Assembly (NCBI GenBank): GCA_030015575.1
Contig: CM057337.1
Location: 293,904,044-293,968,043 of the forward strand
Length of the DNA: 64,000 nucleotides
Reading direction: 5' to 3'
DNA from: Agapanthus africanus
Taxonomy: Eukaryota; Streptophyta; Magnoliopsida; Asparagales; Amaryllidaceae
Below, one piece after another: positions 31,674-43,362 of the stretch. The translations under genes and the position numbers were made by a program. Position 1 is the first letter of the stretch; every line of letters starts with the position of its first letter. Below the pieces are notes generated by a model, which worked only from the letters and a program-made list of their open reading frames with translations, was not told the DNA's origin and ran no database searches.

Positions 31674-34600
31674 ATGTCATACCCTAATGAAGATAATAAT
31701 ATGGATGTATTGACTGAACCCACATGTTATACTGTGCTGTGGAACGTTGGTTCCGTTCTTTCTTATAAGAGTTATAGGAATGAACAGGATATAGGGGAAT
31801 ACCAGGATTCCCATGCCACCCGATTGAAGAAAATACATGATGATGCATTTTCTTCGGGTGTGTTCGTTACAGAGAACTGTTTCTCCATTTGCCCTACGTC
31901 CTGGGTATTAGATACCGGGTCAGGATCCCATATATATAATCAGTTACATGGGCTTAGAAAAGGTAGAGAACTTGGAGAAGGTGATAAGGACATTAGAGTT
32001 GGAAATGGTGCAATTGTTGCAGCTAAGGCTGTCGGGGAATATCACCTTGTATTACCAACTGGTAATACATTGGTTCTGAACGAATGCTATTACATGCCGA
32101 ACCTGATATGCAACATTATATCGGTTTCTTTATTGAGTAAAGAGGGACATAATTTTGTATTACAGCATAATGTTATGAACATTTTCCGTAACCAAAAGTT
32201 GGTTGGATCAGGCACGTTGTGCAATGGCATTTATGTTCTAAATCAATCAACAGTTCTGAGCATAACAAACACACACAAGAGGAAGAGTTCTAAACTGAAC
32301 GAATCCTTCTTGTGGCATTGTAGACTGGGTCACATCAATGCGACACGACTAGCAAAGTTGCATAAGGATGGATATTTAAATCCGTTTGAATTTTCATCTT
32401 ATGACACTTGCCAGTCATGTCTCAAAGGCAAGATGACCAAAACTCCGTTTACGGGACACGGAGAAAGAGTTACTGAACTCTTGGGACTGATACATAGTGA
32501 TGTATGCGGTCCCATGTCTACACATTCCAGGGATGGTTCATCGTACTTCATTACATTCACTGACGGTCTCTCTAGATTCGGATATATGTTCCTGATGAAA
32601 CACAAATCAGAAGCTTTTGAGAAATTTAGAGAATATAAACATGAAGTCGAGAACCAAACCAGAAAAAGTATTAAAATCCTTCGGTCTGATCGAGGAGGTG
32701 AATACTTGAGCAATGAATTCCTGGACTTCCTAAAAGAGAATGGGATTCTCTCTCAGCTGACTTCTCCATACACACCACAGCACAACGGTGTATCTGAACG
32801 GAGAAACCGCACCCTATTAGACATGGTGCGCTCAATGATGAGTACAGCTGAGTTACCTATTTCCTTCTGGGGATATGCGCTTGAGACAGCCATGGACCTA
32901 TTGAATAGAGTTCCTACCAAATCAGTGCCTACCACTCCATATGAGATATGGAAAGGGAAGAGACCACATCTTAATTATATTAAGATATGGGGTTGTCCAG
33001 CCTATGTCAAAAGACAAAATCCGGACAAACTCGAGGCAAGATCAGTCTTATGTAAGCTTATAGGATATCCCAAAAATTCACAAGGGTATATCTTTTACCA
33101 TCCCGAGGAACAAAAGGTGTTTGTTTCTCGACATGCCACTTTCTTAGAAAAAAGTTTTCTTATGAAACAGATAAGTGGCATTGAGGTAGAACTGGAAGAG
33201 GTTCCAGCGACACAAACTATAACAGAAGACTTGGTAGAACCAGAGGATTCAGTAGTACCCGACGAACCCCAGCCTCTCCGCCGATCTAGTAGGGTTCCTC
33301 GCCAACCTGAGACATACTACGGTTTTCTCATGGATGGTGGGAGCGAGGATTGCATCATGGAGGATGATGACCCAACTAGCTTCGAGCAGGCCATCACAAG
33401 TAGGGACTCAGTGAAATGGCTGGATGCTATGCGGTCCGAGATGGAATCCATGTACACCAACAAAGTATGGACTTTGGATGTTGGTCCTGAAGGGGTAAAA
33501 CCCATCGGGAGCAAGTGGATCTTCAAGAAAAAACTTGGTGTAGATGGGAAAGTGGAGACTTTCAAAGCTAGACTTGTAGCAAAGGGTTTTCGTCAAAGAC
33601 CAGGTGTGGACTATGACGAAACCTTTTCTCCAGTGGCTATGCTTAAATCCATCCGGATCATGCTTGCCATCGCTGCATATCATGATTACGAAATCTGGCA
33701 AATGGATGTTAAGACCGCCTTTCTAAATGGTGATTTAGAAGAGTGCGTGTACATGACTCAGCCAGAGGGCTTCGTAGACAGTGGGAGCAGCAGGAAGGTG
33801 TGCAAGCTGCTTAAATCCATTTATGGATTAAAGCAAGCATCGCGGAGTTGGAACATCTGCTTTGACGTCGTTATCAAAGAGTTTGATTTCGTCAAAAACT
33901 CAGATGAACCTTGTATCTACATGAAGGTAGCAGAGAGTAAGGTAGTCTTCCTCGTATTGTACGTGGACGACATACTCTTGATAGGAAATGATATTCCTAT
34001 GCTGCAATCGGTCAAGCTCTTCTTATCACAAAGATTCTCAATGAAAGATCTTGGTGATGCCTTCTGCATATTGGGAATAAGGATCTAAAGAGATAGATCC
34101 AAACGGATATTGGGATTGTCCCAATCCAGGTACATTGACACCATAATAAAGTGGTTTAGTATGGAAGAATCCAAGCGTGGGAACTTGCCCACGATCTCTG
34201 GAGTCACTCTCTCCAAAGAGATGTCTCCCAAGACTGATTTGGAGAGAGCTCGCATGCAAGGGATACCCTATGCTTCGGCTGTAGGCTCTATCATGTACGC
34301 GATGCTATGTACTAGACCCGATGTAGCATACTGACTAAGTGTAGTGAGCAGGTATCAAGCTAATCCTGGAGAGAGTCACTGGACAGCTGTGAAGAGCATT
34401 CTCAAGTACTTACGAAGGACTAAAGAGATGCTCTTGGTGTATGGTAACGGAGAACTCCAAGTGGAGTTCTTTACCGATTCGAGCTTCCAGAGTGATAAGG
34501 ACGACTCTAAGTCGCAGTCGGGATTTATCTTTACCCTTTACGGAGGGGCGGTTAGCTGGAAGAGTTCCAAGCAGGAAATCGTGGCAGACTCGATGATGGA

Positions 34601-34946
34601 GGCTGAATACATCGCTGCCAATGATGCTGCTAAAGAGGTTGTCTGCATCAAGAAGTTCATTACTGAACTTAAAGTGGTTCCATCCATTGAGCATCCAATA
34701 CCTTTGTATTGCGATAACAATGGAGCGGTGGCTTGGGCCAAGGAACCTAGGTCCCATCAGCGATCCAGGCATATTCTGAGGCGGTATCACCTGATCCGGG
34801 AGATAGTTGATCGCCGGGAGATCGAGGTCAGGAGGGTTGACACGAAGAACAACACGGCGGATCCACTCACGAAGGCCATTCCCCAGATACAGTTTGAGAG
34901 ACTCTTCGGGATGCTCGGTATGCGATACTACAGCAGCTGGCCCTAG
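31674..34946 (+). pseudogene. pol: Copia polyprotein of E2, nearly intact, two in-frame stops
   Basis: A single frame of about 1090 codons encodes, in order, a protease (DTGSGS at residue 80), the integrase zinc finger (HCRLGH and CQSC, about residues 210-250), the DDE integrase core (HSDVCG, SDRGGEY, SERRN), reverse transcriptase (AFLNGDLEE, then YVDD at 33960-33971) and RNase H (SGFIFTLYGGAVSW, ADPLTKA), ending SSWP just before the polypurine tract. Two stops break it: TAA at 34086-34088 (TAT in E3), after RT, and TGA at 34332-34334 (TCA in E3). About 79 residues precede the protease motif and contain no gag domain or CCHC knuckle. I chose the ATG at 31674 because upstream codons run through a pyrimidine tract whose length varies between elements. 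Confidence 0.93.
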
Positions 34947-34949
34947 TGC

Positions 34950-34958
34950 AAGTGGGAG
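34950..34958 (+). other. Polypurine tract of E2
   Basis: AAGTGGGAG lies directly before the middle LTR. Confidence 0.85.
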
Positions 34959-34960
34959 TT

Positions 34961-37187
34961 TGTTAGTTGTATGTATGCCCTAGAGGCCAGTATTGTACAG
35001 ATGATGTATATTATATTGGATGATTGGACATATATAGAGATGACTTTCTTGCTCGATATGATAGTATGCTATCTGGTTGCTCTTTATCTTAACATGTACA
35101 CTTGTCTCTTTAAACTGCCTTATAGTTACATGTTGGTAAAGCCCTTAGGATGTGTATTTGACTACATGGACTATGATGCAGATCATACTAGTGGGGACAT
35201 GGTAGTCCATAGGTACATCCTTCAAGGTCCCTAGTCGTGGGTGTATCGAGACGGGGCATCGATATACCAGTGTAGACTAGCGTATACGTTTCTCGACCCA
35301 TGAGATGGGCGATGGATGATCCCATATCCATTGGTGTTTGACATCAGAGATGGTATACGGGTGCTCAGTGGAGACTGGGTACACTGGACGGACTCACCGA
35401 GAACTCCCAGATGGTATTATACCTCACGTCAGATGGCAGTTCTCAGGTGACACTTGTGCAGGTAAGTCTGTAGACCCGAGATCGTCATAGAGTCTTGTGT
35501 GATTCCCACTGTGCTTTGATCTCCACCTTACCACGTCCATGAGGGCGTGCAAAACGGTGGTCTTTAGGTACAGTCCCGAGTCACATCGAGGCAATGAGCG
35601 ATAGGTGGGGTTTCGTCTCTCCCGGTATTGGGGGTTGATGTTGCGCTGTGCTCGATTGGCCGTAACAGGGAAGTCCCTGGCCAGGGCTGATAAGAGATTT
35701 GCTGGTAAGTGTTACCAGTAGTTTCTCGACCCGTTATGAGCCTCACATCGGCATGACTTATCGATTATTGGGGTCTGACGTTTACCACCCCTAGACTTGA
35801 TATGCGACATATCAGACGAACAGACCGGACTGTACGGTAAGTGTTGCTGGTTGGATTCACAGAAGTGTGAGCGGGCTAGCTCGTCGATCTTCTGATCGCT
35901 CAATACCCGGGTGGCCGTTACGTTTAGCAGACAGCTTGCGGCTTGTGGGTGCTTGATATGATCATCACCTGCTACCGGCGTATTGACGAGTCTTTAGAGT
36001 CCTACACAGAGGTTTCCTGGCTCAAGCGAAATGAAATAGGAGCGCATATGAGATATGTACGGGACCGAGAATAATGCGTGTATGTGATACCGTATTTCAT
36101 TCTCGCGATGAATGTTTCGATTGGTTGTATGCGATATAACCTAGTTATCGAATCAAAGATTGATTCGATAAGTCGATTCATTTGATACTAGTCGGTTATG
36201 TGCGACATGACCGGATCATTGAATCAAGTGTTGATTTAATGATTTAATGTATAATTATATATTTGATATACTACTTTGCATTAACTAGTATTGGTTCATT
36301 TTAAAAGGGTTTTCTCACTTGAAGTGCACATTGTATATGTGATATATTTTGTGTGCACTTGATTGTATCATGTTTGATGATACATACTTACTTGGCTTTG
36401 TGCAAAGAATTAAACCATGGTTATGATAATGGTTAGGGTTTTGAGTTATTCACTTATTTATTTATCCATTCTTTTATGAGAAATAGATAAAAGAAAAACA
36501 AAATGGTTTCTTTCCTTCATGAAGCTTGTTGAAGCTTCATGAAGCTTTGACTAAACTGACCATTTTGTCTTCATCCTTAACCCTAACCATTCCTACTAAC
36601 CATGGTCTATTCTCTACACCTAACCAAGGTTAGAAGATGATAAGTATTCATTTTATTATTCTTTTCAAGAAGAACATATTATATTCTATCTTCTTCATCA
36701 TCTTCTTCGTCAAGAAAAAGCTTGCCACCATTCATGGCATCTTGAGCAAAAGTGTGAGAAATCCAATTCTAAAGTGAACCCACCTCCTATTTCTTCACCC
36801 TCTACCTCTTGCCAAGTAGTATAGGGTGTTTTCTTCACAAGTTTCACAACTTGGTGAAGTTGGAGCTTGATCTTGTGTAACCTCGACGTAGATCATCTTC
36901 GGCATCGTAGCCGACGACTAGTCCGCTCATTTCTCCGATGAAGCCGATGCTAGAGTCCGAGATCCGACTTAGACAGCGAGAGGACGTCTACGTGGACCTA
37001 AGGAAGTGGAGAACCGGATCTACAAAGATTGTAGCTTCTTACTTTTAGTTAAGTTGTTAACTAGTTTCTCTTTTCGCCTAAAATTCTAGTTAACGATCCG
37101 TATTAGGGTTTCTCGGCACTCGTAAAATTTGGAATTGGCATGGTTGATGCCTTGTGAGACTTCATTAGCGTGCCTAGGAATCCTACA
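34961..37187 (+). repeat. LTR 2 of the array (shared by E2 and E3)
   Basis: It is preceded by the E2 polypurine tract and followed by the E3 primer-binding site, so it serves as 3' LTR of one unit and 5' LTR of the other. A heat-shock element lies at 36516-36548. No target duplication flanks it. Confidence 0.94.
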
Positions 37188-37188
37188 G

Positions 37189-37200
37189 TGGTATCAGAGC
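37189..37200 (+). other. Primer-binding site of E3
   Basis: TGGTATCAGAGC follows the shared LTR. Confidence 0.95.
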
Positions 37201-40026
37201 CTAGCTAGAGCCTTAGGCGATGCTTAGACGATGTTTGAAACCCGATCGAACCTGAAACCCTATTTTTTTCACGCTCTCTGGACTTTTTTCAAAAACTGGA
37301 TTTTTTCCAGATTAAAAATGCTTAAAAAATTCAACAGGGAATTCTAAGAATTACGGTGCAAATTTTTCGAAGAGATGAGTCCCAAGAGCGGCGGAACCGC
37401 GGCAGAAGCCTGGCTTCTGCGGCGGTTCCGCGGCCATATGATGACATCATCATTCCCTTTTTGCACAGTAATTCCTAATCTGAGATGCTGAGTTTTCTGG
37501 GAATTTTTAATTTGACTCAAGAGTTGAGTGTTCTGGGGTTGCATTGGGAATCGCAGATTCGATCGGATTATTAAACTTCGTCTATGTGGATTCCGGATAA
37601 TTTTCGAATATGTTAAAAAGTTCGACCAGATATAAATACCCAACTTTTCCCCTGCCGGAAAATTTCCAAGTGTTGGATTTTTCTAAGGCTTAAAGACGTT
37701 CTAAGTAGTGCAAGTAACGCGATGGTCCCTCTAGAAGACAACAAACCTTAACTCGATTATGTGACCGTCTTGAACTGCCCTTTGAACCTTTGGGTTTGGG
37801 GCAGTACGGCGTGCCACATGTGAGGCGTTTGCTTGACTCTTCTACGGCTGGACCGTTGGTACTGAGGCATGAAGTGAATGTCTTTGAACCTATTTCATGT
37901 GTTGAACGGTTTCGGGAAAACTTGGGTGTTCGAATGTTCGATCGGAAAGTTTAATATTTTCTATTTATCCGGAATGGGATACAATAATTGGAATTCACAA
38001 ACAGTTATGAGATAACTGGATGAATGTTATAAATCTAGCGATTTAGTCTCGCTTGATATTGAAAAGAGTTTTCGATAATGGGACTAAAATGCGGGGTTTA
38101 TAATTGTTAGGCATGTGGTGTCTAAGTATTTCATTTGATTAGGCATGCGATGTCTAATGAGGTTGTGGATTCCAACTGTTGTAGTTTTACACTTTCTTTT
38201 CTGTGACCGTAAGTGTAATATGTGATATCGCCGGTTTCGTTGCTATATGTCAACTATAATTGGGATGCGCATATTTACTTACGTTGATGACATGTGATGT
38301 TATGTGTTGCTGGATATGTTATATTGGATTGTCGTGTTTGAATAGCCGGGGTTTTTTATGTGAGATGAGTGTTTTTCATTTTCATTCATGTAAAAACATG
38401 TATGTAATATTCTTTTATTGGGGCACTTCCAGGTTGCGGAAGTTGTCACCTTTTGTGTATTATTTACTTTTCCGCATTAGGATAGACCCAAGAAGGGGAG
38501 TACAAGTAACCGGGTTTTAGGGTCCAGTGGGAGACCATCTCGAGGAGTCGAGTCCGGGTCTCCTAACCCTAGAATTGGTAGGGTTGCTTGCCGCTCTCGT
38601 AGGGGTCTAGGGGTGTGGGATTGGCTATTCCTCACGACCGTGGAATCCGTGTTTTATGCTGGCTCGTATTGAAAACACGGACGTCCTAGTATATCCAATG
38701 TTTCATATGTTTCTTCTGCTGCGATATCTGTGATGTGATCATGTGATGTTCTATGATAGATACAGTATATAGTATATATGATATATTATATAGACGTTAC
38801 TTATGCTTTTCACCCGCACTAGCCCTGCCCTGCTCTGTCGTTAGTTACCTAAACTAACGGTGCACGAGGGGACATCCAGGCGAATGCGGATGGCATAAGT
38901 GTACGTCGTATTTATCTGTGATGTTTAGGTGACTTAAATGATGGGACTTCATTAATGTGATTAATGAAAGAAAAGAAACCTAAGATGTTTTAGAATCAAA
39001 TTTTAAACAAAACAGGTAGCTACAGTTCTTGCTTTGCATAGCAGTATATATGATATACCCTGCACCTTATTCGATGAGGAAAGGAACGAGATCCCTTCTC
39101 CGGGAGTGACTCCTTTAGCAATAACTGGCAGATGCTACACACTCGGTTTGACTTTTGATTGCTTCTATAGTTTATGCTTTGCACAGTGATACATATGATA
39201 TATCCCGTACCTCATTCGACGAGGAAAGGGCCGACGATCCCTTCACCGGGAGTGACCCCTTTAGCAAAACTAGAAAAGCCTCGAAATCACTCCATTTCAA
39301 AACTTCATTTGATTCTACAACGATATCAAGTTTATTACGCTCATGGTTTTCAGAAAAACCTGCGTAGCCCTCCGTCAATTCAGATATGTAATATTCAGTA
39401 TTCGTGCTACATGTTTGGCATGCGTCATGGCGTAGTGTACGGTAGCTGATTATTACTTATCTGTAGCATGAGATGCGATTGGATTAAGGTATTCGTACGG
39501 CGTTGTTTGGCATGCGTCAAGGGCCGTACGGGTGGGTTTAATTCGATCACGAATTGTACGGGTTGAACTTGACTAGCGGACTATGGGTTGTTTGGCATGC
39601 GTCAAGGTCATAGCACGCTAGGGGCAAAAGCATTATTGGGAATTTCAAGTGTTGAAATTTGCAATGTGATTGCATACCTTCTATGAGATAGTTGGATCCC
39701 GATACCCACTATGAGTAAGAGTTACGCCTGGGAGAGTTTTACACATTGCAATTAGCTGATCAAGTTGGTGTCTAGAAAGGTGTCAATGGGGTTACGCCTC
39801 TGGGAAAACGAGGTTTACATTAATTAGGTTCGTGCGAAAGCACGGGGGACCTCCCTCAAAGTACCGACACTGGCCTGGCTGAAAGATTGGCGAACTTGTA
39901 GTGTGTAATTAATCCCGGCTAGTCTTTCCTTTTAGGGTTTGAAGGAAGATTTGATAAAAACCAGTAAGAGCCATCCTGATTAGATAAGATAATAACCAAT
40001 CTGATCTTGCAAGAGCATACGCTAAA
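37201..40026 (+). other. Non-coding structured leader of E3
   Basis: Collinear with the E2 leader: GC hairpin 37391-37431, TATAAATA 37631-37638, UUCG-type hairpin 37774-37805 (loop TTTG), two-copy repeat about 39031-39270, three stem-loops 39407-39620, GNRA hairpin 39831-39844. No gag. Confidence 0.78.
39407..39620 (+). other. Three-stem-loop array in E3 leader
   Basis: Nearly identical to E2. The second stem CGTACGG (39494-39500) with CCGTACG (39524-39530) is perfect, and the third keeps CTATG/CATAG and TAGCG/CGCTA. The first core is damaged (GTCAT for GTCAA). Confidence 0.7.
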
Positions 40027-40059
40027 GTTTTTTCTTCTCTCTCTCTCCAGGTAGCGACC

Positions 40060-43000
40060 ATGTCATGCCCTAATAAAGATAATAATATGGATGTATTGAC
40101 TGAACCCGCATGTTATACTGTGCTGGGGAACGTTGGTTCCGTTCTTTCTTATAAGAGTTATAGGAATGAACAGGATATAGGGGAATACCAGGATTCCCAT
40201 GCCACCCGATTGAAGAAAGTACATGATGATGCATTTTCTTCGGGTGTGTTCGTTACAGAGAACTGTTTCTCCATTTGCCCTACGTCCTGGGTATTAGATA
40301 CCGGGTCAGGATCCCATATATATAATCAGTTACATGGGCTTAGAAAAGGTAGAGAACTTGGAGAAGGTGATAAAGACATTAGAGTAGGAAATGGTGCAAT
40401 TGTTGCAGCTAAGACTGTCGGGGAATATCACCTTGTATTACCAACTGGTAATACATTGGTTCTGAACGAATGCTATTACATGCCGAACCTGATATGCAAC
40501 ATTATATCGGTTTATTTATTGAGTAAAGAGAGATATAATTTTGTATTACAGCATAATGTTATGAACATTTTCCGTTACCAAAAGTTGGTTGGATCAGGCA
40601 CGTTGTACAACGGCATTTATGTTCTAAATCAATCAACAGTTCTGAGCATAACAAACACACACAAGAGGAAGAGTTCTGAACTGAACGAATCCTTCTTGTG
40701 GCATTGTAGACTGGGTCACATCAATGTGACACGACTAGCAAAGTTGCATAAGGATGGATATTTAAATCCGTTTGAATTTTCATCTTATGACAATTGCCAG
40801 TCATGTCTCAAAAGCAAGATGACCAAAACTCCGTTTACGGGACACGGAGAAAGAGTTACTGAACTCTTGGGACTGATACATAGTGATGTATGCGGTCCCA
40901 TGTCTACACATTCCAGGGATGGTTCATTGTACTTCATTACATTCACTGACGGTCTCTCTGGATTCGGATATGTGTTCCTGATGAAACACAAATCAGAAGC
41001 TTTTGAGAAATTTAGAGAATATAAACATGAAGTCGAGAACCAAACCAGAAAAAGTATTAAAATCCTTCGATCTGATCGAGGAGGTGAATACTTCAGCAAT
41101 GAATTCCTGGACTTCCTAAAAGAGAATGGGATTCTCTCTCAGCTGACTCCTCCATATACACCACAGCACAACGGTGTATCTGAACGGAGAAACCGCACCC
41201 TATTAGACATGGTGCGCTCAATGATGAGTACAGCTGAGTTACCTATTTCCTTCTGGGGATATACGCTTGAGACAGCCATGGACCTATTGAATAGAGTTCC
41301 TACCAAATTAGTGCCTACCACTCCATATGAGATATGGAAAGGGAAGATACCACATCTTAATTATATTAAGATATGGGGTTGTCCAGCCTATGTCAAAAGA
41401 CAAAATCCGGACAAACTCGAGGCAAGATCAGTCTTATGTAAGTTTATAGGATATCCCAAAATTTCACAAGGGTATATCTTCTACCATCCCTTGGAACAAA
41501 AGGTGTTTGTTTCTTGACATGCCACTTTCTTAGAAAAAAGTTTTCTTATGAAACAGATAAGTGGCATTGAGGTAGAACTGGAAGAGGTTCCAGCGACACA
41601 AACTATAACAGAAGACTTGGTAGAACCAGAGGATTCAGTAGTACCCGACGAACCCCAGCCTCTCCGCCGATCTAGTTGGGTTCCTCGCCAACCTGAGAGA
41701 TACTACGGTTTTCTCATGGATGGTGGGAGTGAGGATTGCATCATGGAGGATGATGACCCAACTAGCTTCGAGCAGGCCATCACAAGTAGGGACTCAGTGA
41801 AATGGCTGGATGCTATGCGGTCCGAGATGGAATCCATGTACACCAACAAAGTATGGACTTTGGATGTTGCTCCTGAAGGGGTAAAACCCATCGGGAGCAA
41901 GTGGATCTTCAAGAAAAAACTTGGTGTAGATGGGAAAGTGGAGACTTTCAAAGCTAGACTTGTAGCAAAGGATTTTCGTCAAAGACCAGGTGTGGACTAT
42001 GACGAAACCTTTTCTCCAGTGGCTATGCTTAAATCCATCCGGATCATGCTTGCCATCGCTGCATATCATGATTACGAAATCTGGTAAATGGATGTTAAGA
42101 CCGCCTTTCTAAATGGTGATTTAGAAGAGTGCGTGTACATGACTCAGCCAGAGGGCTTCGTAGACGGTGGGAGCAGCAGGAAGGTGTGCAAGCTGTTTAA
42201 ATCCATTTATGGATTAAAGCAAGCATCGCGGAGTTGGAAGATCTGCTTTGACGTCGTTATCAAAGAGTTTGATTTCGTCAAAAACTCAGATGAACCTTGT
42301 ATCTATAAGAAGGTAGCAGAGAGTAAGGTAGTCTTCCTCGTATTGTACGTGGACGACATACTCTTGATAGGAAATGATATTCCTATGCTGCAATCGGTCA
42401 AGCTCTTCTTATCACAAAGATTCTTAATGAAAGATCTTGGTGATGCCTCCTGCATATTGGGAATAAGGATCTATAGGAATAAGGATCTATAGAGATAGAT
42501 CCAAACGGATATTGGGATTGTCCCAATCCGGGTACATTGACACCATACTAAAGAGGTTTAGTATGGAAGAATCCAAGCGTGGGAACTTGCCCACGATCTC
42601 TGGAGTCACTCTCTCCAAAGAGATGTCTCCCAAGACTGATTTGGAGAGAGCTCGCATGCAAGGGATACCCTATGCTTCGGCTGTAGGCTCTATCATGTAC
42701 GCGATGCTATGTACCAGACCCGATGTAGCATACTCACTAAGTGTAGTGAGCATCCATCAAGCTGAACCTGGAGAGAGCCACTGGACAGCTGTGAAGAGCA
42801 TTCTCAAGTACTTACGAAGGACTAAAGAGATGCTCTTGGTGTATGGTAACGGAGAACTCCAAGTGGAGTTCTTTACCGATTCGAGCTTCCAGAGTGATAA
42901 GGACGACTCTAAGTCGCAGTCGGGATTTGTCTTTACCCTTTACGGAGGGGCGGTTAGCTGGAAGAGTTCCAAGCAGGAAATCGTGGCAGACTCGATGATG

Positions 43001-43348
43001 GAGGCTGAATACATCGCTGCCAATGATGCTGCTAAAGAGGCTGTTTGCATCAAGAAGTTCATTACTGAACTTAAAGTGGTTCCATCCATTGAGCATCCAA
43101 TACCTTTGTATTGCGATAACAATGGAGCGGTGGCTTGGGCCAAGGAACCTAGGTCCCATCAGCGATCCAGGCATATTCTGAGGCGGTATCACCTGATCCG
43201 GGAGATAGTTGATCGCCGGGAGATCGAGGTCAGGAGGGTTGACACGAAGAACAACACGGCGGATCCACTCACGAAGGCCATTCCCCAGATACAGATTGAG
43301 AGACTCTTCGGGATGCTTGGTATGCGATACTACAGCAGCTGGCCATAG
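40060..43348 (+). pseudogene. pol: Copia polyprotein of E3, two stops and a 16-bp duplication
   Basis: Domain order matches E2, starting at an ATG ten bases after the splice-like AG, with DTGSGS at residue 80. The first break is TGA at 41515-41517 (CGA in E2), after the integrase core. The second is TAA at 42085-42087 (CAA in E2), inside RT. The third is a 16-bp tandem duplication near 42465-42496 (unit GGAATAAGGATCTATA), which shifts the frame before RNase H. RNase H then continues in the new frame to 43348. YVDD is present at about 42350. None of these lesions occurs in E2, and both E2 stops are sense codons here, so the two units decayed separately. Confidence 0.92.
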
Positions 43349-43351
43349 TGC

Positions 43352-43361
43352 AAGTGGGAGA
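43352..43361 (+). other. Polypurine tract of E3
   Basis: AAGTGGGAGA lies before the third LTR. Confidence 0.85.
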
Positions 43362-43362
43362 T

